A stretch of DNA of 64,000 nucleotides from Gymnothorax reevesii (taxonomy: Eukaryota; Chordata; Actinopteri; Anguilliformes; Muraenidae), in assembly GCA_029721435.1 (NCBI GenBank), contig CM056574.1, forward strand, positions 77,657,001-77,721,000, read 5' to 3'. Positions within the stretch are counted from its first letter, which is position 1. Every line of letters starts with the position of its first letter. Positions 46,037 to 57,902 of the stretch are shown here, in pieces. The notes under the pieces were generated by a model. It saw nothing but the letters and a program-made list of their open reading frames with translations. It made no database searches and had not been told where the DNA came from. A program made the translations under genes and the position numbers.

Positions 46037-46920
46037 CACTACAGCTCCAAAGTTTGGGATCACTTGGAAAATTTCTTGTTTTCCATGGAAACACACATGA
46101 AATTAGTCTGAATGGGAAATATAGCAAATGAACAGAACATGCTTACACTGTCTGAGTTAGAAATAATTATTTTAATGGAAAATGATGAATATGTACTTCA
46201 AACTTTGCCTTCATCAAAAAAAAAAAACACCTTCACTGTTGATACTGAAACTAGTATTTGACGGGAACTATTTAGCGCAGTTGCTAGTTCACAACCTGTG
46301 AGGCTCTATGTCTTAAACTACACGCTCTCAGATATTTGTCTTCTTGCACAGTAGTGCATCGAGGCCTCCCACACCTTTTTCCGTCCTTGTTAGTGCCAGT
46401 TTGTGCTGCTCTCTGAAGGGAGTAGTTGACAGCATGGTAAGAAATTTTTTAGTTTTCAATTTCATTGAATAGCCTTCTTTTCAAAGCACAACAATAGACT
46501 GATGGGTCTCTAAAGGAAGTTATTTCTTTCAGGCCATTTTGACCCTGTAAACAAACAAACAACTGCTGATGCTTCAGGTACTATACCAACCTCAAGAATG
46601 CCATGCTCCCTTTTGCGCTCCCTTATTAGTTCAACGGTTTTCAGCTGTGGAACATATTCGCAGTAGGGTTTTCTAATAATCAATTAACCTCATAAAATGC
46701 TTAACTTGGATCAGCAGCCATACCAGGAAATTGACGCAGAGGACTGACAGTTGCTGATAATAGGCCTCAATGCAAAAATGTAGATCATTCTTTAATCAGA
46801 TGATTTTCAATTTTAATTGTTTATGAAATGGATGGAAATGTTTGTGAAATGCATGAAAATGTATTTTTCTTTCGAAAACAAAGAAATCTGCAAGTGATTC
46901 CGAACATTTGAGCGGTAGTG
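46037..46920. mobile_element. Tc1-like element, internally deleted
   Basis: The left end CACTACAGCTCCAAAGTTTG and the right end, reversed, CACTACCGCTCAAATGTTCG resemble a common fish Tc1-like TIR (CACTACCGTTCAAAAGTTTG). TA flanks at 46035-46036 and 46921-46922. The inside is heavily decayed; no usable transposase frame. Confidence 0.85.
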
Positions 46921-46922
46921 TA

Positions 46923-47308
46923 CATCTAAATATGCCACCTGTGCAGACTGAGGCTGGGAAAAAGGAGTCTGTTTTATTTTAGCCCTTTGTCTTAGAACAG
47001 CTTACAGACAACGCTCAACCTAAGCTCCCTTATTAGTTTCAAACAAAAGCTAGCCTAAATCTGCTCCACAAATTGTTCTTTTTAATGCAAAATAGCCTGT
47101 TTTATCTTAATTCATTTTGTTTTTATGTGCCTCTGTATACTTGCAAGCCTGTTTTGCCCTAAAATATTGTTTTGTATCTACTTGTATGTAATCAGCTTGT
47201 TCTTGATTTGCAGAAAATATGATTTGCCTTCTTGGCCAGGTCACCATTGAAAAAGAGATTTTTTTTAAATTTCAACTGGTTTTTTACCTGGTTAAATAAA
47301 GGTTAATG
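46923..47308 (+). repeat. 3' tail of an interspersed repeat
   Basis: Ends with TTGAAAAAGAGATTTTTTTT and CCTGGTTAAATAAAGG at about 47289, a tail seen in fish dispersed repeats. The 5' end cannot be defined. No gene. Confidence 0.4.
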
Positions 47309-47641
47309 TACAAAACCCAAAACCAGTGAAGTTGGCACGTTGTGTAAATCATAAATAAAAACAATACAATGATTTGCAAATCCTTTTCAACCTATATTCA
47401 ATTGAATACACTGCAAATACAAGTTACTTAATGTTCAAACAGGTAAACTTTGTAATTTTTTGCAAATACTAGCTCATTTGTAATTTGATGCCTGCAACAT
47501 TTTTCAAAAAAGCTGGCGCAAGTGGCAAAAAGACTGAGAGAGTTGAGGAATGCTCATCAAACACTTATTTGGAACATCCCACAGGTGAACAGGCTCATTG
47601 GGAACAGGTGGGTGCCATGATTGGGTATAAAAGCAGCTTCC

Positions 47642-47743
47642 GGCAGCAAGGGGTCGCATACGAGCAAGCTTTGTTCATAGTTCCCCAATTGGGCATTCCA
47701 AATTCGGGTGGGATTGGAGATGCCAAATTTAAAAAAAAAAAAA
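47642..47743 (+). mobile_element. Retroposed small sequence with A-tail
   Basis: An 89-base sequence starting GGCAGCAAGGGGTCGCATAC ends in a run of A. It is flanked by a perfect 13-bp duplication AAAAGCAGCTTCC (47629-47641 and 47744-47756). In relatives of this Tc1 family the two flanks are adjacent. These are the marks of LINE-driven insertion of a polyadenylated RNA. I do not recognise the source; it could be a truncated SINE, small RNA or mRNA piece. Confidence 0.75.
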
Positions 47744-47783
47744 AAAAGCAGCTTCCCTGAAATGCTCAGTCATTCACAAACAA

Positions 47784-48808
47784 GGATGGGGCGAGAGTCA
47801 CCACTCAGTGAACAAATGCGTGAGCTGATTGTCGAACAGTTTAAAAACAACATTCCTCATCGAGCTATTCCAAGAAATTTAGGGATTTCATCATCTACGG
47901 TCCGTAATATCGTCAAAAGGTTCAGAGAATCTGGAGAAATCACTGCACGTAAGCGACAAGGCCGAAAACCTATATTGAATGCCCGTGACCTTCAATCCCT
48001 CAGGCGGTACTGCATCAAAAACCGACATCAATGTGTAAAGGACATCACCACACGGGCTCAGGAACACTTCAGAAAACCACTGTCAGTAACTACAGTTCGT
48101 TGCTACATCTGCAAGTGCAAGTTAAAACTCTTCAATGCAAAGCGAAAGCCATTTGTCAACAGCACCCAGAAACGCCACCGGCTTCGCTGGGCCTAAGCTC
48201 ATCTAAGATGGACTGATGCAAAGTGGAAAAGTGTTCTGTGGTCTGACGAGTCCACATTTCAAATTGTTTTTGAAAACTGTGGACGTCGTGTCCTCCGGAC
48301 CAAAGAGGAAAAGAACAATCCGGACTGTTATAGGCGCAAAGTTCAAAAGCTAGCATCTGTGATGGTATGGGGGTGTATTAGTGCCCAAGGCACGGGCAAC
48401 TTACACATATGTGAAGGCACCATTAATGCTGAAAGGTACATACAGGTTTTGGAGCAACATATGTTGCCATCCAAGCAACGTCTTTTTCATGGACGCCCCT
48501 GCTTATTTTAGCAAGACAATGCCAAGCCACATTCTGCACGTGTTACAACAGTATGGCTCCGTAGTAAAAGAGTGCGGGTACTAGACTGACCTGCCTGTAG
48601 TCCAGACCTGTCTCCCACTGAAAATGTGTGGCGCATTATGAAGCATAAAATACGACAACGGAGACCCCGGACTGTTGAACAACTTAAGCTGTACATCAAG
48701 CAAGAATGGGAAAGAGTTCCACCTGAAAAGCTTCAAAAATTGGTCTCCTCAGTTCCCAAACGTTTACCGAGTGTCGTTAAAAGGAAAGGCGATGTAATAC
48801 AGTGGTAA
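47784..48808 (+). pseudogene. Tc1-like transposase with three in-frame stops
   Basis: Begins MGRESPLSEQMRELIVEQF with the first helix-turn-helix (GISSSTVRNIVKRF) and KRQGRKPILNARD. A TAA at 48194-48196 is followed in the same frame by VLWSDESTFQIVF (first Asp). TAG (48509-48511) stands directly before QDNAKPHSA (second Asp), and TGA (48587-48589) before PACSPDLSPTENVWRIMK (Glu). The frame then runs to VKRKGDVIQW and a stop at 48806-48808. All stops are single substitutions with no frameshift, and the D-D-E triad is kept, so decay is mild. Confidence 0.93.
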
Positions 48809-49199
48809 AAAGGCCCCTGTGCCAATTTTTTTGCAATGTGTTGCTGCCTTTAAATTCTAAGTTAATGATTATTTGCAAAAAAAAAAAATAAAGTTTCTCA
48901 GTTTGAACATTAAACATCTTGTCTTTGCAGTGTATTCAATTGAATATAAGTTGAAAAGGATTTCCAAATCATTGTATTCTGTTTTTATCTACGATTTACA
49001 TAACGTACCAACTTCACTGGTTTTGGGTTTTGTAATATATTGTGCTAAAGTATTTTCTGGAAAAGGCTTTCCGACAAATTCTGCATATTGCCTTGTCCAA
49101 ATTAGCTGGCAGTTTTATGTCCTCCGGGTTATGTCCCTCTTTTGCTTAGCAAACTAGATTTGTGGCATGCATTGATGAAATGAATAATATCAACCAGCT

Positions 49200-49810
49200 T
49201 GTGGCAATTGAAGGGGCATTATCTTGTAAGAAATGTGCGTTCGCTAAGCAGTAGCAATTAAAATATATCTCTGACTGTTTACTTTTTAAATCTTTCTTTT
49301 AAATCTTACAAGGAATCTGCATAAAAAATGTTTAGCTGCGGTGGGCAATACTGGAAATATGGCCCTTACAAAATTTTCAAATTCAAGGTCACACTGTCAA
49401 GGCCAAAGGTCTAATGAAGTAATGACATTTATGCTGCACACTTATCTCTTACAAGAAATCAGTATCATAATGTTTAGCTGCTGTGGTTAGTACTTTTGAA
49501 AATATGGCCCTGACAAAATTTTCAAATTCAAGGTCACACTGTCACGGTCAAAGGTCAAATGAAGTAATGGCCTTTATCCTGCACACTTGCCTCTTACAAG
49601 AAATCTGCATATCAAATTTGAAGCTGCTGTGGTTAATACTTTTGGAATTATGGCATGGCCTGCCAAAATTTTTAAGTTCAAGGTCACTGTACCAAGCTCA
49701 AACTCAAATCCACTAATGACCCTTATGTTGAATGCCTATCCATCACAGAGAACCAGCACACCAAAGTTGAACGTCCATTGACCAACAGTTTTGTAGATAT
49801 GGCCTGGACA
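49200..49810 (+). repeat. Tandem repeat with a unit of about 145-150 bp
   Basis: AAAATTTTCAAATTCAAGGT at about 49370 and 49516 and a variant near 49665 mark units about 145-150 bp apart. Each carries CAAGGTCAC, a GGCCAAAGGTC- or GGTCAAAGGTCAA-like block, and CTTACAAGAAATC. No gene. Confidence 0.78.
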
Positions 49811-50342
49811 AATGGAGTCGCCACCTGCCGGCCCGCCCAGGCACCACAGGGTTTAACAATGCCCCATCAGGGATAAAATGCGGGGTAAAAATGAATAATA
49901 ATGAGAAACAAAAAAATGAACCCCCAGATGCCTTTAAAAGACTTTTCACCTGCCTCACAAAGCTGAAATGATGAGCAACAGAGAACCTTTTTTTCCATCA
50001 GAAGCTCTTACTTAGAATGGACAACAATGTATTATGACAAAACAATGATTTGTGTACTCATTAAATTTGATATCACATTTATGTTCATACAATGCTGAAT
50101 TATTTGTGCATAAAGCCAATTTTTTTTCCACTACTAAACTGCCATACCCTTAGGCTATTGCAGCTTTAGCTGGCTGCCATGGTGGAAACCAAAATTTTTT
50201 GAAGCGAAAGATCACTTTTATTATCAGCCAGACGGATGCTATTGGTCATATTTTAGGCTGTTTGTAGCTGAGGCTTGGGTGAGGAACTTAATTCATAAAA
50301 TTCCTGGGCAACAGTGTTGGGGCTTTAAACATCCATATTCTA
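49811..50342. other. Unassigned sequence
   Basis: No gene, motif or repeat end recognised between the tandem repeat and the next Tc1-like element. Confidence 0.45.
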
Positions 50343-50389
50343 CACTGAACAAATATATAAACGCCCCTTGTCAAATTTTTGAGTTTTTA

Positions 50390-50881
50390 TTAACAAAAAA
50401 CTGGAACCGGGATTCGTCTGTGAATAACACTCTTCTCCAGCATGCCAAGGGGCATCAAACGTGTGCATTTTCCCATGCCAGTCGGTTCTGATGCCGGACA
50501 TGTCAGATCCAGACCACGGTGAGGACGCCGAGGGTGTAGGTTGGCTTCTCGCAAGCGGTTACGGACTGTCTGTGGTGTGATGCGTCTGTTGTGCAGACCA
50601 ACGGTCTCATCCGCTGTGCGTGTCGCTAATCTGCGCCAATCCCACAGGGGGACGAGCCTGATGTAGCGATCTTGTGCTGGTATGGTCACACGTTGCTGAC
50701 GTGGATTAAGTCGATTTGCAGTACTCCACGTCTGTCGGAAAGAAACTCTCAATCGGCCTATCGTCCGATAGATAACATTCAGCTGCACAGTGACCGCTCT
50801 GGTGGACATCGCTGCATCCAGCATGCCAATGGCACGTTCCCGCATGACCTGAGACATCTGAGGCGCGATGACTTTTGGCAA
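50390..50881 (-). pseudogene. Tc1-like transposase, DNA-binding part
   Basis: Open for 163 codons: VMRERAIGMLDAAMSTRAVT (first helix-turn-helix), TVGLHNRRITPQTVRNRLRE and HPRRPHRGLDLT (second domain). It then runs straight into a short tail (HRRIPVPVFC) next to the left TIR. The D-D-E domain is absent, so this is an internal deletion product that kept an open DNA-binding frame. Confidence 0.85.
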
Positions 50882-51077
50882 AATTTGACATTTTGGGATG
50901 GCCTTTTATTGTCCCCAGTATAAGGAGTGTCTGGGTCCTGCTTATTTTGTCTGATCACCGTCTGGAAATGCCACACCCACATACATACTGAAATCACTGC
51001 ATCACTGAGCAAATGCTCACTGACAGAGAGATGGATTAAAAAATGGTTCACAAATCAAGAGAAATATCCCTATTGTG

Positions 51078-51680
51078 CAAGTAAAAGTCAGCATATGCTC
51101 ACTTAGAGTTGTTAACTCCATAAAAATAAAAGAGTCAACTTCCGGTCTTGACCTGTTTTCAATCATTCCTTTTAAATTACTATTACTGAAACTCCAAAAA
51201 CTCTCAGCATTATCAGGTGTGGTCAGTTTCCATTAATTTCGCATACCTGTCAACTCCCACGCATTCGGCATGAATTTTAATGACATATTTACATTCCCCT
51301 ACTGTAGTCAGCAATAATTCTATCAACACATGTAAGAGATTTTTACGCAGTATTGAAGTCTTTTGGCATGGAGGTCTATCAGTTTCACATGCGTTCTGGT
51401 AGATTTCACCGCTAGGAATTGGAAACCGATTGTGACTCTGGACTTCTCAAGCTTTTCTTTACTCTGGGGTTGGAAACAGTGCATGTGTTTCATTATTGTT
51501 TAAATAAAATCAGCTCATTTCATTTCAACAATTTAAAGTGCTTCTTGGGCAAATTTGGCTTATGTGGCTTATTCCACATCAAGGAAAGGATGGATTTATA
51601 GTATTATCTGATTTTTAACAAATACAGACGAACAAATAAGTAAAAGTCAGCATATGCTCACTTAGTGTTGTTAACTCCAT
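51078..51680 (+). repeat. Repeat R copy 2, flanked by a direct repeat of about 44 bp
   Basis: AGTCAGCATATGCTCACTTA with GTTGTTAACTCCAT occurs at both 51078-51122 and 51648-51680. Between them, 51150-51610 matches 31790-32270 inverted. The flanking repeat is far longer than a usual transposon target duplication. Confidence 0.75.
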
Positions 51681-51728
51681 GTGGCATCAATATTTGACAT
51701 GGGGCGTTTATATTTTTTTTCCAGAGTA

Positions 51729-52500
51729 AATGTTCACAGGCTCGGCTTCCTCGTGAAGATTCAATGTACATTTAGCATCTACCCCTTATTGTCAGGATAC
51801 TGTAGTTGAAGGCATCAATTTTGCTAATTATAAGATACTTGTGTAACTCAACAAGCTGAGAACCACTAAATTTTGCTGACTGACATGAAATTAACTAAAC
51901 AATTCACAAGGTTATTGTACATGGTGTGAGCTTAAAGAACATGCCACTCCCCTGCTGAACACAAACCTTGAAAGGTCCCCTGATGTATCTCAAAATACCT
52001 CTGACTGACTATAGATGTTCGCTCCAACCCTAACAAAGCATTCTTCATTCAACAGCAAGAGCAGGGCTTTTCAAACTTGCTCCTGGAGATGTACTGTTTT
52101 ACAGATTTTCACAACAACCCTAACAAAGAACACTTCATTTAATATCCAGAGCAGAGCTGCCCAAATCAATTTCAAGAGATTTACCACCCTGTGGGTTTTC
52201 ACTTCAAACCCCAAAAAGTGTACATATAGCAGCTACAAAATGGGAAACCCTCATTTAGATACTTATGGACAAAACGGGGATGGTATTTGAGCTGCCATTA
52301 GCTTCTGAGGAGACTGAGCAGCCATCAACCTCTTAAGGCAGGTTCAGCCATTTAGGCCAACATGGTAATATCGGATATCATTTCAATAATCATGTTATGT
52401 CTTTTGTCAAGAATATTAATTGACATTAATTTTATGTGAATTGCTGGCCTGATCAATATTCCCTCTCAGTCATCTTTTCCCAAATTTCCCTTTTGTTTGT
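51729..52500. other. Unassigned sequence
   Basis: No gene. Two similar stretches (about 52022-52110 and 52110-52190) share CTAACAAAG-CATTTCATT and GAGCAG text, a possible local duplication. Confidence 0.4.
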
Positions 52501-52908
52501 TCATATCATTTAGTCCACAAAGCCACTGGTGACATTCAGGGATCTCATTGAAATCCCAAAGAGACAACCTAGTTAAGGTCGGAACACTCTCTGCTTTACT
52601 TCCTTATGCCACGCACACTTACAACACAAGCACACGCAATAGTATATTAACATCATTACTTCTTATGTACTCTTTCCTTTAGACATAGCCTGAACATAAT
52701 ATCCCGCCCCCCTTCAAAAATGAAACTAAAATATAATGTGACCAGGACAGGGCAAATAACTAAGATCAACTAAACAGCAGACTAATAACTATGCTCAAAG
52801 AACTGAGAAACCACCCCCCCAACCTAGGTATAATATGACGTTACGTAGTCCTCTAGGGTAAGTTCGGACCCTCACTGGCCTGGGGTCGGGCACCACAGCC
52901 TCCTGAAG

Positions 52909-53950
52909 TTATGGTGCCTCCGGCTCGTCTGGTGCGGGCCACACCGGAACCGGGCCAGGGTCTGTGCTCACACGAGTTGGCACTCTATCTGCGCAGTCTG
53001 GAGGTGGAGGCACTGGGACTTTCCTCAGCCTGCTGGCATGCCACTGTGAGCCATCATCCAGTAGAAAGGTTGCAGGGCCCAGAATACGTGTGACCTGCCT
53101 GGGCAGGGACCAGAATGACGACATTTTGTTGTGGCGCTGTGGGCGTCGTGTCCTGACCCAGTCCGAGACCTGGATTTGTGGTGGGCATGCCCTGCACTGC
53201 CTGCCCACTTTTTCCTTTGTCTTCTGTTGCCATGCAGCCACGGTCTCCTGAATCTGCTTGAGTGAGGGCTTGTCGTGCATTACGGTGGGTGCCCGGAGTC
53301 GTGCAGTCTGGACTTGCCCTGTAGTGCAGCACTGTTTGGTTCAGTACAACGTCAAATGTGCAGCCTTCTGCTAGGTATACACAGATGCCGTTCTTCAGTG
53401 TGCCATTGAAGCGCTCCACTGCCCCATGGGCCTGAGGGTGATAGAACACTGTCCAAATGTGCTTGACGCCCTTGCTGGCCAGGAAATTCGAGAATTCCAT
53501 GGACATGAACTGGGGTCTGTTCGTTGTCACAGCCTTAGGCAACCCCCAGCGTGCAAACAGACCATACAGTTTTTGGATTATGACACGCGTCGTCACTGTA
53601 CCTACTGGCACCACTTCCGGCCACTTGGAGTGGAGATCGTACGCCACTACAAGAAAGCGCTGGTGATGTGGAACACCACTGCCATGGATTTTAACCTATA
53701 TATCCAGTTGTACATGTCTCTGGGGGCGAGAAGACCATGGAAGTGGCTGTAGTGGCCCAGGAGCTGGGGGCTCCATTTGCCACTTTGGAGGCAAGCTGAA
53801 CAGTCATGGACCAGATGCTTGATGTCCCGGTCTATGGCCGGCCACCACACCAGCTTGCGTCACCGCTGCTTGAATTTAACCACTCCCAAATGCCCCTCAT
53901 GCACCATCGCTAGTACACGGGCATGCAGAGTGCGCGGAATCATGGTGCGG
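52909..53950 (-). pseudogene. Gypsy integrase
   Basis: Starts near 53950 with MVHEGHLGVVKFKQR (the His pair) and WWPAIDRDIKHLVHDCSACL (the Cys pair), so the HHCC zinc site is readable. The core has VAYDLHSKWPEVVPV (first Asp), VTTNRPQFMS (second Asp changed to Asn in the usual TDNGPQF) and HGAVERFNGTLKN (Glu). The C-terminal region (53280-52909) has LPRQVTRILGPATFLLDDG and SRLRKVP. The changed Asp and frameshifts make it inactive. Confidence 0.88.
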
Positions 53951-54192
53951 AGCCCCCTCGAAACACACACGTTTGCCCAGCAGGACAACTCTTCCTTAAC
54001 CCTTGCGAATAGTTTCAGGTCCTGTGGCATTTTGGCTGGCCAGCCGGTCCTGTTTGTACATGCGCAGCTTGACCATTACTGGGTCCCTATCAGATTCCCT
54101 TGCAGTTCATCTTGTGTAACTACAGGCTGCAGAGGCTTGTACAGTTTCTGAATGAGGACTGGTTTCTCATCGTCTATCAAGAGATGTGAGTT

Positions 54193-55117
54193 TTACGGGA
54201 CAGAGGGGGTTGGAGCTGCAATGGAACATGAGTGGAGGTCTGCAACCACGTTGTCTCTCTCCGGGGTGAAGGCAAGATCATAGTGGTACTGCGGCAGGCG
54301 ATTGGCCCAGCGGTGAATCCTTACCGGCCTGTGCCGGGGGTGGACAGCACTGTAGTTAAGGCTTATTGGTCCATCCTGATGGTGAAGTGGCGACCATAGA
54401 GGAACATGTGCCACCTCTCACATGCCCACACACAGGCCAGTGCTTCACGTTCGCTCAGCGAGTAGCGTTGCTCTGTCCCCGACAGGGCCCTAGACTCGAA
54501 GGCTATTAGCCTCTCAACGCCGTCCAGCACCTGGGACAGGACAGCCCCGATCGCAGTCACAGGTGAGCAAGGTAGGCATTGTTGAAGTCAAAATGACCCA
54601 GGACAGGATGGGATGTTAGCTGTCGCATTAATGTTGAATAAGCGGCCACGCATTCTCATGACCAAGCCCATGGCTCGTCCTTCCGCAGTAGTTGGCGTAG
54701 GGGTGCCTTTGTATCCGAGTAGTGGGGCAGGAGGTGTAGATAATAGGCGTTCATACCCAGGAATGAGGCGACCTCAGGAGCGGAGATCGGTTCAGGGATG
54801 CGTTGCACTGCCTCGATGTTGGATGACAGGGGCACAGTCCCCTCTGCTGAGAGGCAGAATCCAAGGAAGTCCACAGCAGATGCCGCGAGGAAGCATTTGT
54901 CCGCATTCAGGGTGACATGATGTTTTGTGAGTGCCCCAAACACACTGTGTTGGCAGGCATCATGGGTAGCCTCGACCGGTGCATGAACCACTATATCATC
55001 CAGGTACACTGCTGTCCCCGGAATCCCAGCCAGGATGGTGGACATTATCTTTTGAAAACAGCTGGGCACTGAACAAAGCCCAAATGGCAGGTGCGTGTAT
55101 CTGAAAGCGTGTGTCAC
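54193..55117 (-). pseudogene. Gypsy RT (C-terminal part) and RNase H
   Basis: From 55117: AFRYTHLPFGLCSVPSCFQK, then VYLDDIVVHAP with both catalytic Asp present, DFLGFCLSAEG and FLGMNAYYLHLLPHY, then RKDEPWAWS. RNase H: MTAIGAVLSQVLDG, FESRALSGTEQRYS, SEREALACVWACERWH and, after a shift, WANRLPQYHYDLAFTPERDN and VVADLHS. The palm N-terminus and everything upstream is missing. Confidence 0.88.
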
Positions 55118-55245
55118 GAAGGCTGTCAGGTCCTGGCTGGCTTGGTGGAGAGCGTTGCTCGGCAGTTGCTATGGTGTTTGGGTGATTGCTAGGGCATTCT
55201 GGGTGGTTGCTATAGTGTTCCTAATGGTTGCTTGGGCCTTGCTTG
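55118..55245. repeat. GGTTGCTA minisatellite
   Basis: Imperfect units such as GTTGCTATGGTGTTTGGGTG, GATTGCTAGGGCATTCTGGG and GGTTGCTATAGTGTTC follow each other directly at the truncation point of the Gypsy element. Confidence 0.75.
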
Positions 55246-57900
55246 TCAATGTTTGAGAGTTGAAAAAGAGTTTCTATGTGAATGTATGAGTTCAATCTGT
55301 TCCCCTATCCTTCCTTTTCGTTTGTGCTCGTCAATCGACTTATCGCGACTTTCAAGATGAAGGTGACTGGAAACTACAAAAGGTACTGTTTGCATAAATA
55401 GTATTTTTTAATAAACTACCGGTGCATTTTCAAAGTTCTCAGTGTTTCGTTTTAAATCTCAGGGCCCTCGGAATTCTACCAATGAAGTGTGGAGCTACTT
55501 TGAGCTTTGTTAATGATGAAAAAATAGCGATTTCTTTGCATGGCAACGCGATGCCCGATTCACCACCATCGAAGCCTGTTGGGAGCTTCGGCTAAAAATC
55601 AATTTATTTCGAAAAGTTGCGTACGTACGGAGGTGGGGTATTCGACAAAAGTTAGTACTCGTTATCGTGTTTCAATAAACCCCAAGTCAATTTCACTCCG
55701 GAATTTTCCTTTAAAGACCTCTAGTACTTAAAAACCTAAAAATTTCATGCATCAAGCTTAAACAGTTCAAATGTTATTGTTGTGGTTTCTTGTCTAGATG
55801 TACATATTTTTGAGGTTGCCTTGTTCGTGAATAATTGGATAGAGAGACTAAATCTTCAGGAGCCATCTTTATTCCCACAGTGAGCAGTCCCTGGATAGGC
55901 AGTGCTAATTCGGCATTCTTTACAGAGGAATATTTATGGGAAAAACTCAACCAACTTCGCTCAAATCAAAATACATGGGTTGTAACCATCTTGTCTTTAA
56001 CTTTTTTTTTTTTTAACTCTCCAACTTTGTATTGTTAAACCATGGTAGAATATAAAGTATAGGATTTACAAAAAATAAAAGGAATACATACTAAAATGGA
56101 CTGGAAAATTACAGTGTAAGAGTGGAAAAACACAGTCAGATGAATAAGATACAAGTACAGTAGATACATAAATGATTTGATTGATTGTTTTCAGTAACAA
56201 CTTACAGAAATCAAATACATCATCTGATTCTGTTTTCAAATCAACTAAACAAAAGCCTGCTTGCTAATCAAAACTACAGAAGCACGCTGCTTATGTGTGA
56301 GCTGCTCATGCATGTGTGAATTTAATTGCTTGTATGTGTGTGTGTGTCTGTGTGTAAACTGCTTGAATGTGTGTGCGCATGTGTACGTGTGCTGCGAGTG
56401 TATGCGTGAACTACATGTGTCTCTGTGAACTGTTGTATGTGTGTGTGTTTGCACTGCTCATCCCCTCCCTATGCATACTTGTATGTCTGTGTTTGTTACT
56501 GCTACCTACATAGTATGGTTATTGATTGATTATTATGGTTAATTCAACATGGCAATTGATCTACTGATGAATATGATTAGAAATACTGAAATCTACTCCT
56601 CAACATTATGACTTATGGAACTTTAGTTTTTCTATTGCACTTGACTTACCTGTAAAATCCAAACCACGCCCACTTATTCTAGCCCCCATATCTCAAAAAC
56701 TGAAAAAAATACAAGACCATAATTTTGCATGGGACTAATGGCATTAATCTGTGACAGAATGCAGCAAGTCTGAGATGGTCAGTCCGGAACATTCTCTGAA
56801 ATCTGGTGATTTGACGTGGATTGCTCCTATTCCATTATATGAGATACCAAGATATGTATGTGTATACATTAGATGCATGTAAAGTATGTACTTCACAGAT
56901 CAGCTAAATATTTTTCTTAGTGCAGATGGGAGTAAAAATATTAACTCAGATAAACAGTAGCATAAAAATACTTTGTACATTACAGGTCACTAGGGTGCAG
57001 TTAAGAATTTAGTGTATAGTATTAGCCGGAGATATGTGGGAAAATTCAGGGCACTGTACGGACTACCGATTATTGGCAGATTTTTGGTGTTTGGCATCAT
57101 TCCCTAAATTGTATGATAGATAGTGCCAACTCATGGCACTAAAGAACTGCCAATACAGCACTCTGCATTTGACCAATACATGTCTGGGTTCACAGATTTG
57201 GCTGTGGGTTTTGGTTATTCTTTAATAACTCTCGAAAGACGTCATTGATACATTGTAACCTCCATGTTTTAAAAATGCACCTCAAAACGTTTGAGTGTCC
57301 CATAAGGATTTATTTCAAGGATTTGTATAGTCAATCAAAGAGACCTGAAGCCAAGCAAAACAGTTTGTTAGTCACCACAGGAAACAGGACTACTGGGCAA
57401 AACCTCGAACAAGCCATGTGAATAAAATGTTACCACACAGCTGAACAGGTTTAGTACTTTCTTTGACTAACTGGGGGACAGATGATTTTCAACATGAACA
57501 TAATGCTGACACCACCCATAAGATATTGTGTATCTGCGAATTTAGAAAATTTACAATTAAAAAAACTTTTTGTTCCTCTTCAAATCAGGCCACCGATTGC
57601 ACACCATGAAGAAAAACAAAGGCTTCCAATTCCATGCAGAGTAAGATAGTAGAAAAAAGTGAAAATAAAGTACACCTATTACTTTCTATAAAGCAATATT
57701 ACCAGTTGAATGAATTTTATTGAGCCGAGCAAACAAGAAATCTAAAACCATTCACTTTCAAAGTCATGTCAGCACTAGACTTCGAGCAAAATTAATATTA
57801 CCATATCAAACTAAAATATTGACGACTCCCGTGCCCTGAATATGGAACTTGACATAGTATGGAAAATTTGCTTTCATGGTGGGTTTCACTGTGGCTTCCA
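55246..57900. other. Unassigned; TG-rich microsatellite 56318-56450
   Basis: A degenerate (TG)n stretch lies at 56318-56450. The rest, including an ATG-rich, AT-rich part from 55800 to 57800, shows no gene or repeat end that I can support. Confidence 0.5.
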
Positions 57901-57902
57901 AT

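Larger units (their letters stand above)
47311..49032 (+). mobile_element. Tc1-like element with long TIRs and a retroposed insert
   Basis: The left end CAAAACCCAAAACCAGTGAA and the right end, reversed, CAAAACCCAAAACCAGTGAA are identical. The arms match for about 150-190 bp. TA flanks at 47309-47310 and 49033-49034. It holds a nearly full transposase frame and a small retroposed sequence upstream of it. Confidence 0.95.
50343..51726 (-). mobile_element. Tc1-like element carrying an inserted repeat
   Basis: The left end is CACTGAACAAATATATAAAC and the right end, reversed, CTCTGGAAAAAAAATATAAA. TA flanks at 50341-50342 and 51727-51728. A TATAAACGCCCC block occurs in both arms. It is the same family as 32804-33346. 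Between about 51079 and 51680 a copy of repeat R has been inserted. Confidence 0.85.
52560..55117 (-). mobile_element. Second Gypsy element, 5'-truncated, conventional order
   Basis: Read leftwards: RT (55117-54656), RNase H (54560-54193), integrase (about 53950-52909), the standard Ty3/Gypsy order. A minus-strand GAAGGGGGGCGGGA at about 52705-52720 is a likely polypurine tract, with the rest of an LTR perhaps to about 52560. The left-to-right start is cut at 55117 by a minisatellite-like sequence. Many frameshifts. Confidence 0.85.
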
